A stretch of DNA of 64,000 nucleotides from Tsukamurella paurometabola DSM 20162 (GCF_000092225.1 NC_014158.1:3968001-4032000), one strand, 5' to 3'; shown: positions 26,746 through 36,286, numbered from the stretch's first letter. Numbers and translations are program-made. The notes: generated by a model not told the origin, from the letters alone.

Positions 26746-28383
26746 ATGAACGAGCAGTACATCGCGGGGTACCGCGTGGTACGTCGCCTGGGCGGCGGCG
26801 GCATGGGCGAGGTGTTCCTGGTGGAGCACCCCCGGCTGCCTCGTCAGGATGCGCTGAAACTGCTGCATTCGTCGGTGAGCAGCAATCCGCAGTACAAGGC
26901 TCGGTTCGAGCGGGAGGCCTACCTGCTGGCCCAGCTCAACCACCGCAACATCATCCACCTCTACGACCGCGGTGAGCACGATGGCCGGTTGTGGATCGCG
27001 ATGGAGTACGTGGCGGGTCCGGACACCGCGCAACTGCTGGCCGAACGCGGCCCCATGCCGTTACCACTGGCCATCGAGATCGCCGACGGTGCCGGCGCCG
27101 GCCTCGACTACGCGTACCGGCACGCCAACATCACCCACCGCGACGTGAAACCCGCCAACATCCTGGTGGCCTTCGACGCGGACGGCCAGCCGCAGGTCAA
27201 GCTGGCGGACTTCGGTATCGCCAAGGCCGCCGGTGAGGCGCTCGGCGTCACGTCGACCGGCGTCACCGTGGGGACCATGGCCTACATGTCGCCCGAGGCC
27301 TTCGACAACCGGAACCTCGACAATCGCGCCGACCTGTACTCGCTCGCCTGCACGGTGTTCGAGCTCCTCACCGGCTCCCCACCGTTCCCCGGCGATTCCA
27401 CCGCCGCCGTGATCTCCGCCCACCTGAACCAGCCGGTTCCGAAGATCACCTCCCGAAACCCGCGACTCCCGGCGCATCTGGACCTGGTGTTCCGGAAGGC
27501 GCTCGCCAAGCGCCCCGACGATCGGTACTCCACCTGCGCCGAGTTCGTGGCCGGGTTGCGCGGCGAGATCCCGGCGATGCCCGCGCAGGGCGGGACCGCA
27601 GAGCACCCGTCACCGTCGACCGGCGCGTACCCGGCCCCGCGCACCGGCGGCCAGCCCACCGGCTCGTACGGGCCGCCCACCGGTGGTTATGCACCGCGGC
27701 ACACCGCGCCGCAGCCCGCGCCCACGCGCGCCGAGGCGATGCCTCCGGCCACCGCGGCGCAGCCGTATCCGGCCGAGCAGTCTCCCGACCGGTATCCGCC
27801 CGCCGAGTATCGCGGCGACACCAAGCCGCGCAAACGCAGCCTCCCGATCGTCGTGGGCGCACTGGTCGTGATCGTCGCGCTGGTCGTGGGCGGGTTCTTC
27901 CTGTTCAAGGAGACGAGCGGCGGCGGGACGTCCAGCGGGTCGCCACTGACCGCCACCTCGGTTCAGTTGGTGAATTTCCAGGGCACGAACGATTCGTCAC
28001 CCAACATCAGGAACGTCCTCACCGGGGCAACACCGGCGTGGAAGACGGACCAGTACTTCAGCGGACCGCAGTTCGGCGGGCTCAAATCGGGCGTCGGATT
28101 GCTGATCACCCTCGATCGCGAGGCTTCGATCACCTCCGGCACGATCACCTCACCCAGCGCGGGCTCGACGGTGCAGGTGCGTACGGCGCAGTCGTCTTCA
28201 GTGAGTTCGCTCGATCAGACCTCGACGGTGTGGGAAGGCACCCTCAACAGCGGTGACACCGCCTTCGCCGCCGGTGGTTCGGACAAGACGCGCTACGTGT
28301 TGGTCTGGATCACCGGGCTAGCGCAGGTCGCCGGCGGCAAATGGCAGACCACCATCGAACAGGTGCAAGTGCGCGGGAACTAA
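26746..28383 (+). CDS. transmembrane Ser/Thr protein kinase with discoidin-like external domain
   Basis: 545 residues. Kinase domain (about 9-275): Gly loop RRLGGGGMGEVFLVEH, catalytic HRDVKPANIL, DFGIAK and APE-equivalent SPEAF. A 100-residue Pro/Gly/Tyr-rich linker follows, then one membrane span (IVVGALVVIVALVVGGFFLF) and an extracellular domain of about 140 residues resembling a discoidin/carbohydrate-binding beta sandwich. There are no PASTA repeats, so it is not PknB. ATG 26746 is preferred over upstream ATG 26707 because AGAGGGAG lies six bases before it and the kinase fold starts eight residues in. Converges with holB, overlapping by four bases. Confidence 0.82.
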   Translation: MNEQYIAGYRVVRRLGGGGMGEVFLVEHPRLPRQDALKLLHSSVSSNPQYKARFEREAYLLAQLNHRNIIHLYDRGEHDGRLWIAMEYVAGPDTAQLLAERGPMPLPLAIEIADGAGAGLDYAYRHANITHRDVKPANILVAFDADGQPQVKLADFGIAKAAGEALGVTSTGVTVGTMAYMSPEAFDNRNLDNRADLYSLACTVFELLTGSPPFPGDSTAAVISAHLNQPVPKITSRNPRLPAHLDLVFRKALAKRPDDRYSTCAEFVAGLRGEIPAMPAQGGTAEHPSPSTGAYPAPRTGGQPTGSYGPPTGGYAPRHTAPQPAPTRAEAMPPATAAQPYPAEQSPDRYPPAEYRGDTKPRKRSLPIVVGALVVIVALVVGGFFLFKETSGGGTSSGSPLTATSVQLVNFQGTNDSSPNIRNVLTGATPAWKTDQYFSGPQFGGLKSGVGLLITLDREASITSGTITSPSAGSTVQVRTAQSSSVSSLDQTSTVWEGTLNSGDTAFAAGGSDKTRYVLVWITGLAQVAGGKWQTTIEQVQVRGN

Positions 28384-29600
28384 CGGCGGTAGTCGCGCAG
28401 CGCCGACGAGACGCCGGCCGCCATCGCATCGAGTGCCACCACGGGCTTGACGTTGAGGTCGATCGCCTCGCGACAGTCGAGCACCGATTCCACGCAGCGC
28501 AGCAGGCCCTCGGGCCGCGCGTAGCCGGCGAGCCGACTGGTCTGTTCGGCCTCGTCGGGATGCATCAGCGTGACCTGCGCGCCCGATCCCTGCACCAGCG
28601 CGTCCCGGAACAGAGCGGCCAGGTCGATCAGCGCGCGGTCGAGGGCGTCGCGCACCGACCGGGTACTGCGAGCCTTCTGCCGCTTCTCCAGGTCTTTGAG
28701 CTGACCGGCGGAACCACGCATGACACCTGCCGTTCCGCGGCCGGTACCGCCGGCGCCCAGCGCGGTCTTCAGTTCTTCGGTCTCGCGCTCGTTGAGATCG
28801 GCGTTGATCTCCTTGGCGGCCGATTCCGCGTCGCGCAGCAACTGCTCGACAACGCCGTACACACCCTCCGAGGTGGCGGCCCGCGCCACGCTGAGGGCCT
28901 GCCGACGCTGCTTCTGCGACTCGGGATCGGTCGCGAGCCGCTTCGCCCGCCCGACATGGCCTCCGCACACCCCGGCCGCCCACGCGGCCCGCTCGGCATC
29001 GATACCGTCCCGTTCGAGCACGGCGGCGATCGCCGGGGCCGACGGCGTGACGAGCGGCACATGCCGGCAGCGGGACTTCAGCGTGACGGAGATGTCCTCC
29101 GGGTCGACGGTGGGCGCGCACAACAGGACGATGGTCTGCGCAGGCGGCTCCTCGACCATCTTCAGCAATGCGTTACCGGCCTGTTCGGTGAGCCGGTCGG
29201 CATCCTCGATGAGCACGATCTGCCAATGTCCGACCGACGGGCGGCGGGACGCGTCGGCCACCACTTCACGCATCTGCTTGACCGCGATCGACAGCCCGTC
29301 GGGGGCGATTGCGCGCACGTCAGCGTGGGTTCCGGCGAGCACCGTGGTGCACGCGCGACAGTGACCGCAGCCCGGCTCGGCCGGGTCTTCGCATTGCAGC
29401 GCGGCAGCCAGTGCGCGGGCCGCCACCGACCTGCCGGAGCCGGGCGGACCGGTGAACAGCCAGGCGTGGGTCATCGCGGATCCGGCCAGATCGGCCACGG
29501 TGCCCCCGCTCGCGACCACGTCACGGGCGGCCTCCGCGGCGGCACGCAGCTCCGCTACCACCGCGTCCTGCCCGACCAGCCGACTGAACACCCCACTCAC
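28380..29600 (-). CDS. holB: DNA polymerase III delta-prime subunit
   Basis: 406-residue AAA+ clamp-loader subunit. Walker A variant GPPGSGRSVAARAL near residue 51, zinc-binding cysteines in CEDPAEPGCGHCRAC near 70-84, and SRC motif LKSRCRHVP near 174. It forms the replisome clamp loader with tau and delta. The adjacent cyclase and topA genes reproduce the M. tuberculosis order Rv3644c-Rv3645-Rv3646c. Confidence 0.9.
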   Translation of the reverse strand: MSGVFSRLVGQDAVVAELRAAAEAARDVVASGGTVADLAGSAMTHAWLFTGPPGSGRSVAARALAAALQCEDPAEPGCGHCRACTTVLAGTHADVRAIAPDGLSIAVKQMREVVADASRRPSVGHWQIVLIEDADRLTEQAGNALLKMVEEPPAQTIVLLCAPTVDPEDISVTLKSRCRHVPLVTPSAPAIAAVLERDGIDAERAAWAAGVCGGHVGRAKRLATDPESQKQRRQALSVARAATSEGVYGVVEQLLRDAESAAKEINADLNERETEELKTALGAGGTGRGTAGVMRGSAGQLKDLEKRQKARSTRSVRDALDRALIDLAALFRDALVQGSGAQVTLMHPDEAEQTSRLAGYARPEGLLRCVESVLDCREAIDLNVKPVVALDAMAAGVSSALRDYRR

Positions 29601-29664
29601 CCCACCAGCCTAGCCCTCGTCCCGGCCCTCGTCGGACCGCCCGAGCGCAAGCTAAGTTGGACGC

Positions 29665-31197
29665 GTGGTCACCCCAGCTAGCAGGTTCAGTCGCTTCATG
29701 CGGCTCGCGCGCTGGCTGGCCAAGACGCCCTGGCCGATCTTCGCGCTGGACATCCTGCGCTCGAACATCCTGGGCGCCGTCTTCGTGTTCGGATTCCTGC
29801 GGTTCGCGCTCCCGGTGAATCAGTCCGTGCAGATCCAGCAGATCAGCGGGATCAACCTGCTGGTCTTCGTGGCCTACCTGCTCGGGGCGACGGTGATCGG
29901 CACCATCGTGGGCCTGCGGCTGGTGCTGCCGGTGCTGCGCTGGCATCGGCGCAGCGCGCCCAACGACCTCGACATCTCGCAGCGAGTGCTGGCCCTGCCC
30001 AGTCGGATGGCGCTGCTGCAGGCCATCCTGTGGCTGGTGGGCGGCGCCCTCTTCGTCGTGATCAACTTCGATGCGCCCACCGGGGCACCCGCGGTGATCG
30101 CGATGACGGTCTTCCTCGGCGCGGCCACCACCTGCGCGCTGAGCTACATGCAGACCGAGCGCGTGCTGCGCCCGATCACGGTGGCGGCGCTCGCACAGGA
30201 GCCGCAGGGCACCGCCGGACTGTCGGTGAACACGCGCATCATGCTCAGCTGGCTGCTGGGTACCGCGGTCCCGATCATCGGCATCCTGATGGTGATCCTG
30301 CTGCAGGACTTCGGCCTGGTCGACCCGGACGCCCCCAGCATCATCGACCCCGTCCTGCTGCTCTCGCTCGTCGCGCTCGCCGCCGGCCTGCTCGGCATGG
30401 TGCGCGCGGCGAAATCGATCGGCGATCCGATCCGCGATCTGTTCCGCGCGCAACGCCGGGTGCGCGACGGCGATTTCAACACGTCGGTGAAGATCTACGA
30501 CTCCAGCGAACTGGGCCTGCTGCAGGCGGGCTTCAACGACATGGTGCACGACCTGGCAGAGCGGCAGCGGATGCGCGATATGTTCGGCCGCTACGTGGGC
30601 GAGGATGTGGCACGCCAGGCGTTGGAGCACGGCACCCATCTGGAGGGCGAGATCCGCGAGGTAGGTGTGCTGTTCGTCGACCTCGTCGGTTCGACGAAGC
30701 TCGCAGTGACCGAGGAACCCGCCGCGGTCGTGGACCTGCTCAACGACTTCTTCAAGGTGGTCGTCGACCTGGTCGACCTGCACGGTGGCTTCGTCAACAA
30801 ATTCCAGGGCGACGCGGCGCTGGCGATCTTCGGTGCCCCGCTACCGCATCCGGACGCCTCGGGCGCGGCGCTGGCCGCGGCCAGGGAGATGCGGTTCCAG
30901 CTGCGCGATGTGCTCGGCGGCACCGGCTTCGGCATCGGTGTTTCCGCCGGGCAGGTGGTCGCGGGCCACATCGGCGCGAAGGCCCGGTTCGAGTACACCG
31001 TGATCGGTGACCCGGTGAACGAGGCGGCGCGGATCACCGAGATCGCCAAGTCGGAGCCGTCATCGCTGTTGGCGGCCGGTCGCGCCGTCGAATCGGCGAC
31101 CGCGGCCGAGCAGGCACTATGGGCACTCGGCGAGGCGATCGAATTGCGGGGACGCGGCCAACTCACACAGCTGGCGCGCCCCCTGTACGACGATTAG
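29665..31197 (+). CDS. membrane class III adenylate cyclase with HAMP domain
   Basis: 510 residues from GTG 29665. Six membrane spans fill the first 260 residues, a HAMP linker (GDPIRDLFRAQRRVRDGDFN) follows, then a class III cyclase catalytic domain: VGVLFVDLVGSTKLAV (metal Asp), FVNKFQGDAALAIFGAPLPH (second metal Asp), and the transition-state segment YTVIGDPVNEAARI with Asn and Arg. It would make cAMP in response to membrane or lipid signals, like Rv3645. The stop codon overlaps the convergent topA stop by four bases. Confidence 0.88.
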   Translation: MVTPASRFSRFMRLARWLAKTPWPIFALDILRSNILGAVFVFGFLRFALPVNQSVQIQQISGINLLVFVAYLLGATVIGTIVGLRLVLPVLRWHRRSAPNDLDISQRVLALPSRMALLQAILWLVGGALFVVINFDAPTGAPAVIAMTVFLGAATTCALSYMQTERVLRPITVAALAQEPQGTAGLSVNTRIMLSWLLGTAVPIIGILMVILLQDFGLVDPDAPSIIDPVLLLSLVALAAGLLGMVRAAKSIGDPIRDLFRAQRRVRDGDFNTSVKIYDSSELGLLQAGFNDMVHDLAERQRMRDMFGRYVGEDVARQALEHGTHLEGEIREVGVLFVDLVGSTKLAVTEEPAAVVDLLNDFFKVVVDLVDLHGGFVNKFQGDAALAIFGAPLPHPDASGAALAAAREMRFQLRDVLGGTGFGIGVSAGQVVAGHIGAKARFEYTVIGDPVNEAARITEIAKSEPSSLLAAGRAVESATAAEQALWALGEAIELRGRGQLTQLARPLYDD

Positions 31198-34100
31198 ACC
31201 GTCTCGTCGGCGGCCGGGGCCGCCTTCTTCGCCGGTGCCTTCTTCGCGGCCGTCTTCGTGGCGGTGGTCTTCTTCGCGACCGCCTTCTTCGCGGCGGCCT
31301 TCTTCGCCGGCGCCTTCTTGGCGGGCGCCTTCTTGGTGGCCTTCTTCTTCACCGGGCCGCGCGCTCGACGGTCCGCGAGCAGCTCGGAAGCGCGCTCGTC
31401 GGTGATCGACGCGACCTCGTCGCCCTTGCGGAGCGAGGCGTTGGTCTCCCCATCGGTGACGTACGGGCCGAACCGGCCGTCCTTGATCACCATGGCGTTC
31501 CCGGAAACCGGGTCGTTGCCCAACTCGCGCAGTGGCGGCGCGGCAGCCGCACCGCGGCCCCGACGCTTGGGCTCCGCGTACAGCTTGAGCGCCTCCTCGA
31601 GGGTCACCGTGAACATCTGTTCCTCGGTGGCCAGCGACCGGGAGTCGGTGCCCTTCTTCAGGTACGGACCGTAGCGGCCGTTCTGAGCGGTGATCTCTTC
31701 CTTGGACTCGGGGTCGACACCCACGACGCGGGGCAGCGACAGGAGCCGCAGCGCATCGTCGAGCGTCACCGTCTCGATATCCATACTCTTGAGCAGTGAT
31801 CCGGTGCGCGGCTTCGGCGCGTCGGTCTTCTTCTTGCGCTTGGGCTTCGCCGCCGCCTCGTCGAGATTCTCGGTGTCGTCGTCGGTCTCGGGCTCCGGCA
31901 GGATCTCGGTGACGTAAGGACCGAATCGTCCTTCCTTGGCGACGATCTCGTGCCCCGTGGCCGGGTCCACGCCGAGCGGGCGGCCGTCCTGCGGGGTCGC
32001 GAAGAGCTTCTCCGCCACCTCCTCGGTCAGCTCGTCCGGGGTCATCGACGCGAGGATGTTGGCCCGCTGCACCTGGGGCTCGGTCTCGCCGTCCTTCGGT
32101 GCGACGGTGCGCTCGAGATACGGCCCGTAGCGGCCGACTCGTACGTAGACGACGTTGCCGTCGGTGTCGGTGTAGAGCGGGATCGAGTTGATCTCGCGGG
32201 CGTCGATCGCATCGAGGTTGGCGGCGACGAGGTTCTTCAGGCCGGGGCTGTCGGGGCCCGGACCATCGGCGGCCGCCGCGGCTGCGTCACCGGCGTCGCC
32301 GAAGTAGAACCGGGTGAGCCAGTCGACCCGGCCCTCACGGCCGCCGGCGATCTCGTCGAGATCGTCCTCCATCGAGGCGGTGAAGTTGTAGTCGACGAGG
32401 CCACCGAAGTGGCCCTCCAGCAGTCCGATCACGGCGAAGGCGACCCACTGCGGGACGAGGGCGTTGCCCTTCTTCACCACGTAGCCGCGGTCCTGGATGG
32501 TCTTGATGATCGAGGCGTAGGTCGACGGGCGGCCGATGCCCAGCTCTTCGAGCGTCTTGACCAGCGAGGCCTCGGTGTAGCGCGCGGGCGGGCTGGTGAC
32601 GTGGTCCGCCGCGGTGAGCTCGGCCGCGGTCACCCGCTGGCCCTTGGTGAGCTGCGGCAGTCGGGATTCGGCGTCATCGGCCTCGCCGCCCGCCTGCTCG
32701 TCGACCGTCTCGACGTAGGCCGAGAGGAAGCCGGGGAAGGTGATGGTGCGGCCCGAGGCGGCGAACTCGACGCTCTCGCCGGAGGAGGCGGTGCCCCCGA
32801 TGCGCAAGCTCAGGGTGGTGCCCTTGACATCGGCCATCTGCGAGGCGACGGTGCGCTGCCAGATCAGTTCGTACAGACGGAACTCATCCGAGTTCAGCAC
32901 GGACGCCAGTGCGCCGGGCGTCTGGAAGGTCTCGCCCGCGGGACGGATCGCCTCGTGCGCCTCCTGCGCGTTCTTGACCTTGCGCGTGTACTGCCGCGGT
33001 GTCGGGTGCACGAAATCGGCGCCGTACAGCTGCCGCGCCTGGTCGCGGGCAGCGGCGATCGCGGTCTCCGACAGCGTGGTCGAGTCGGTACGCATGTAGG
33101 TGATGTAGCCGCCTTCGTAGAGGCGCTGCGCGATCTGCATCGTGCGATCGGTGTTGAACCGCAGCTTGCGGCTCGCCTCCTGCTGCAGGGTCGACGTCAT
33201 GAACGGCGCGTAGGGCTTGCGCGTGTACGGCTTCTCCTCGACCGAGGTGACGGCGAGGTTCGCGCCCTGCAGGCCCGCGACCAGGGCGTTCGCCCGCGTA
33301 CCGTCGAGCACGGTGATCCCGGTGGGCTTCTTGAGCTGGCCCTGGGCATCGAAATCCCGGCCGGTGGCCACGCGGTCGCCATCCACACTGACCAGTCGCG
33401 CCCCGAACGTGCGGGGGCTGGCTTCGGCGCCGGCGTCCAGCTGGGCGGCGATATCCCAGTACCCGGCGGTGCGGAAGGCGATGCGCTCGCGCTCACGGTC
33501 GACGATGATGCGCGTCGCCACCGACTGCACACGGCCGGCGGACAGGCCCTGGTTGACCTTGCGCCACAGCACGGGGCTGACCTCGTAGCCGTAGAGGCGG
33601 TCCAGGATGCGGCGGGTCTCCTGCGCGTCGACGAGGTTCATGTCGAGCTCGCGCGGTTCCTGGGCGGCGGCCTGGATGGCCTGCTGGGTGATCTCGTGGA
33701 ACACCATCCGCTTGACCGGGACCTTGGGCTTGAGCACCTCTTGGAGGTGCCACGCGATGGCTTCACCCTCGCGGTCACCGTCGGTCGCGAGGTAGAGCTC
33801 GTCGGCCTGCTTGAGCAGTGACTTCAGTTCGGACACCGTCGAGCGCTTACTCGCGGAGGTCACGTAGTGGGCTTCGAAGTCGTGATCGACGTCCACACCG
33901 AGACGCGACCAGGACTTGCCCTGATCGGCCTCGGGGAGCGGATTATCGCGGCTGGGCAGATCGCGGATGTGCCCCATCGACGCCCGGACCGTGTAGTTCG
34001 GCCCCAGGAAATCGCCGATCTTCTTGCCCTTGGCGGGGGACTCCACGATCACCAGACGCTGTAGACCGTCGCCGTCTGCTGCCTTCCCGCGTGCCGCCAT
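31194..34100 (-). CDS. topA: DNA topoisomerase I
   Basis: 968 residues. Toprim domain at the N-terminus (LVIVESPAKGKKIGDFLG; TDGDREGEAIAW), central type IA core with the catalytic Tyr in YITYMRTDSTTLS near residue 317, then the repeated GRYGPY/GRFGPYV modules typical of actinobacterial TopA C-domains in place of zinc fingers, and a Lys/Ala tail of about 60 residues needed for processivity in mycobacteria. ATG 34100 is chosen because GGAGGG lies three bases upstream; an in-frame ATG 45 bases further up is ignored. Confidence 0.94.
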   Translation of the reverse strand: MAARGKAADGDGLQRLVIVESPAKGKKIGDFLGPNYTVRASMGHIRDLPSRDNPLPEADQGKSWSRLGVDVDHDFEAHYVTSASKRSTVSELKSLLKQADELYLATDGDREGEAIAWHLQEVLKPKVPVKRMVFHEITQQAIQAAAQEPRELDMNLVDAQETRRILDRLYGYEVSPVLWRKVNQGLSAGRVQSVATRIIVDRERERIAFRTAGYWDIAAQLDAGAEASPRTFGARLVSVDGDRVATGRDFDAQGQLKKPTGITVLDGTRANALVAGLQGANLAVTSVEEKPYTRKPYAPFMTSTLQQEASRKLRFNTDRTMQIAQRLYEGGYITYMRTDSTTLSETAIAAARDQARQLYGADFVHPTPRQYTRKVKNAQEAHEAIRPAGETFQTPGALASVLNSDEFRLYELIWQRTVASQMADVKGTTLSLRIGGTASSGESVEFAASGRTITFPGFLSAYVETVDEQAGGEADDAESRLPQLTKGQRVTAAELTAADHVTSPPARYTEASLVKTLEELGIGRPSTYASIIKTIQDRGYVVKKGNALVPQWVAFAVIGLLEGHFGGLVDYNFTASMEDDLDEIAGGREGRVDWLTRFYFGDAGDAAAAAADGPGPDSPGLKNLVAANLDAIDAREINSIPLYTDTDGNVVYVRVGRYGPYLERTVAPKDGETEPQVQRANILASMTPDELTEEVAEKLFATPQDGRPLGVDPATGHEIVAKEGRFGPYVTEILPEPETDDDTENLDEAAAKPKRKKKTDAPKPRTGSLLKSMDIETVTLDDALRLLSLPRVVGVDPESKEEITAQNGRYGPYLKKGTDSRSLATEEQMFTVTLEEALKLYAEPKRRGRGAAAAPPLRELGNDPVSGNAMVIKDGRFGPYVTDGETNASLRKGDEVASITDERASELLADRRARGPVKKKATKKAPAKKAPAKKAAAKKAVAKKTTATKTAAKKAPAKKAAPAADETV

Positions 34101-34278
34101 GGACCCTCCTGCCCTGTTATCGGTGGTCGCCTCGCGCCACCTCAACCCCGCACGTCTCTTCCGACGCAGAGGTCACGGGTGCACATTCTGCCGCACCCGA
34201 ACCCGACTTGCTACCGGCCACCTTATATCTAGGGGTGTCGTGCACGCCGCACACAGCCCGATCCTCGCCTTTCGGCGG

Positions 34279-34563
34279 TCAGGGAACCGGCCAAGCGGCT
34301 GCCGCCGCCGGGCCGAGTGGCGGATCGCCGATGCTCTCGCGCAGACGCAACAGCCGCCGGTGCCCGGAGACGCGGAGCGCCGGACGATTCCCGCGGGTCC
34401 CGACCAGTGTCGGGGCGACCCCGGCGCGCATGAGGGCGGTGGCCAGCACCGGCGCCGATTCCGGGGCGTGCGGATCGAGATACAGCAGGTAGTGCGCACC
34501 GTCCGGCTCGCCGGACGCCAGCGCCCAGGCGCGCAGGGCCCGGGGCCCGGGCACCCAGTGGCG
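34279..34563 (-). pseudogene. 3' half of an Rv3647c-like gene split by an IS30 element
   Basis: The protein tail HWVPGPRALRAWALASGEPD to AAAAAWPVP (about 95 residues) is coding in style, but the same frame runs upstream into the left end of the IS element and has no plausible start. Its beginning lies beyond the element at 36339-36642. Joined at the element ends in frame, the two parts give about 197 residues ending each side on a tryptophan-rich SW/HWVPGP junction, near the 192 residues (from memory) of the gene that sits between topA and cspA in M. tuberculosis. Function of the intact family is unknown. Confidence 0.75.
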
Positions 34564-34565
34564 GA

Positions 34566-34588
34566 TTCTAGGGATCGTCGCAACACCG
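34566..34588 (+). repeat. left terminal inverted repeat of the IS30 element
   Basis: TTCTAGGGATCGTCGCAACA then CCG, reading inward. It matches the right repeat at 20 of 23 positions. Confidence 0.85.
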
Positions 34589-34664
34589 AGCCTGGTAGGG
34601 CCCACCATACGGAAGTGCTCCGCTGAGTATTCCAGCGGAGCGCTTCTGGGATCCGCGGTGCTCG

Positions 34665-34694
34665 TTGCATTACGTGCACGCATTCGCATATAAT
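34665..34694 (+). promoter_or_regulatory. near-consensus promoter of the histidine-rich gene, leaderless
   Basis: A -35 TTGCAT (34665-34670) and a perfect -10 TATAAT (34689-34694) are 18 bp apart, rare in this GC-rich DNA. The ATG is only eight bases after the -10, so transcription should start at or next to the start codon (leaderless mRNA). The 8-bp palindrome CGTGCACG (34673-34680) between the two boxes is a candidate operator. Confidence 0.7.
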
Positions 34695-34701
34695 CATGCC
34701 T

Positions 34702-34860
34702 ATGACGATGACGCGCACTGAGCACCTGGCACACGACCACTCCGACCATGCCCATGGACCCGACTGCGGCCACGAGGCTATCCAGCACGGCGATCACGTG
34801 GACTACGTCCACGATGGGCACCGTCACGCTCCGCATGGTGACCACTACGACGAGCACTGA
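34702..34860 (+). CDS. histidine-rich putative metal-binding protein carried by the IS30 element
   Basis: 52 residues from ATG 34702, of which 14 are His, with many Asp and one Cys, arranged as repeated (D/A/G)H pairs such as HDHSDHAHGPDCGH and HDGHRHAPHGDHYDEH. Such composition binds zinc, nickel or copper and is seen in metal chaperones and storage peptides; the same kind of small His-rich gene occurs singly in other actinobacteria. It has its own promoter and no Shine-Dalgarno, consistent with leaderless translation. It lies inside the IS, convergent with the transposase, so it is a passenger gene. Metal and role are not shown. Confidence 0.7.
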   Translation: MTMTRTEHLAHDHSDHAHGPDCGHEAIQHGDHVDYVHDGHRHAPHGDHYDEH

Positions 34861-34883
34861 TCCAAACGCCGCACGATGTCCTA

Positions 34884-34900
34884 CGCTCGCGATACGAGCG
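34884..34900. terminator. hairpin between the convergent His-rich and transposase genes
   Basis: CGCTCG-CGATA-CGAGCG forms a 6-bp stem with a 5-base loop, 24 bp after the His-rich stop and 14 bp after the transposase stop on the other strand. No T run follows, so termination is only possible. Confidence 0.4.
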
Positions 34901-34913
34901 CGGGGCATCGGTG

Positions 34914-36275
34914 CTAGCGAGCTGTAATGAGGTCACGCAAACGCTCGGCTGGTGTCTTCCAGCCGAGCGTTTTGCGTGGTCGGCGATTGAGTTTCTGGGC
35001 GACGAGTTCGAGGTCTTCGCGGCCGTAGGCGCTCAGGTCGGTGCCTTTCGGGAAGTACTGGCGCAGTAGTCCATTGGTGTTCTCGTTGCTTCCGCGCTGC
35101 CAGGGTGAGTGGGGATCGCAGAAGTAGACCGGAACCCCGGTGGCGACCGTGAATTGTTGGTGGGCGGCCATCTCGCAGCCCTGGTCCCAGGTCAGTGATC
35201 CCCGCAAATGTCCTGGGAGATTTCCGATCAACGAAACCAGCACGTCACGGACTTCTTCGGCGGAGTGGCCGCCAGGCAGGTGGCCGAGCATGACGTAGCG
35301 GGTGGAGCGTTCGACGAGTGTGACGATCGCGGACTCGCTGCGAGTACCGACGATCAGGTCACCTTCCCAGTGGCCTGGCACGGCTCGATCCTCGACCTCG
35401 GCGGGCCGGTCGGAGATCATCACCATCTTGTCGACGAATCGTCTGGTGCGATGTTCGGCGCGGCGGTGGGGCTTGCGGCGGGTGCGGCCCGTTCGCAAGG
35501 CCATCGCGACTTCACGGCGCAGGCCGCCCCGAGCCTGAACGTAGATCGACTGGTAGATCGTCTCGACGCTCACACGCATACTTTGCTCGTTGGGGAACTC
35601 GGTCCCTAGAGAGTGACATATCTGCTCTGGGGACCACTGGTCCTGCAGTTTGTTCTCGACGTAGTCCCGCAGCGGACCGGCCTGGGCCAGTTTCGCTGGC
35701 TTCGGCCGTGACCGGCTCTTTTCCCACCTGCGGTGCGCCTGATGCGGGCGATAGGCACCGTTGACAACGCCAGCGTCGATCTCCCGTTTGATCGTCGATG
35801 CTGGCCGGCCGAGCTCCCTGCCGATGGCCCGCAGCGATGCCCCCTCGCGGCGCATGTCAGCGATAGTTTCCCGCTCGGTCAAGGTCAGAAACCGTGGATG
35901 CAGGCTCCGCTGCCTCGGTGCATCCGATTCCACTCCGACCCACGTGACCGCACCTGTCAGGTAATCGATCTTGCGTCCGTCGGGATGGATACGAGTATCG
36001 CCAATCTTGCGCACCCCTCGATCCCAGTCCCCAGCAGTGCGAACGCTGACACCGACACGCCGAGCAGCGTCCGGCCGCAGCACCCCCTCACGGCGAAGCC
36101 GGTCGTACTCGGCCCGGCCGGGATGACCACCATTGCTAGTGCTCCCACGTCCACGCAGGCCCGCCCTGCGCATCCATCCAAACGCCGTATTCACTGTCAC
36201 CCCCGCCGCCCTAGCAGCGACCGACACATTGCCGTCAGACACGTCCAATTCCTTGAAGAACCTCTTCTTCACCAT
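34914..36275 (-). CDS. IS30-family transposase
   Basis: 453 residues. The N-terminal half has two helix-turn-helix regions (ARAAGVTVNTAFGWMRRAGL; LTERETIADMRREGASLRAI), then the DDE catalytic domain: first Asp in PGHWEGDLIVGTRSES, second Asp in LTWDQGCEMAAHQQF, Glu in SNENTNGLLRQYFPKGTDL. RPRKTLGWKTPAERL is the conserved IS30 end. ATG 36275 is preferred to a GTG twelve bases upstream, because that GTG lies within the sub-terminal repeat. The frame is intact, so the element may be active. Confidence 0.93.
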   Translation of the reverse strand: MVKKRFFKELDVSDGNVSVAARAAGVTVNTAFGWMRRAGLRGRGSTSNGGHPGRAEYDRLRREGVLRPDAARRVGVSVRTAGDWDRGVRKIGDTRIHPDGRKIDYLTGAVTWVGVESDAPRQRSLHPRFLTLTERETIADMRREGASLRAIGRELGRPASTIKREIDAGVVNGAYRPHQAHRRWEKSRSRPKPAKLAQAGPLRDYVENKLQDQWSPEQICHSLGTEFPNEQSMRVSVETIYQSIYVQARGGLRREVAMALRTGRTRRKPHRRAEHRTRRFVDKMVMISDRPAEVEDRAVPGHWEGDLIVGTRSESAIVTLVERSTRYVMLGHLPGGHSAEEVRDVLVSLIGNLPGHLRGSLTWDQGCEMAAHQQFTVATGVPVYFCDPHSPWQRGSNENTNGLLRQYFPKGTDLSAYGREDLELVAQKLNRRPRKTLGWKTPAERLRDLITAR

Positions 36276-36286
36276 CGGTGAATGCA

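Noticed and set aside
31950-33821. 623-codon plus-strand frame inside topA
   Set aside because: Antisense shadow of topA, whose full domain set is clear.
34279-34908. Reading the full 209-codon minus frame as one intact gene
   Set aside because: Its first half lies within the IS30 element and is antisense to the His-rich gene; only the part outside the element matches the split gene.
34896-34930. Taking the IS30 left end right next to the transposase stop
   Set aside because: The best match there to the right end is weak (about 9 of 13), while 34566-34588 matches 20 of 23 and abuts the split gene.
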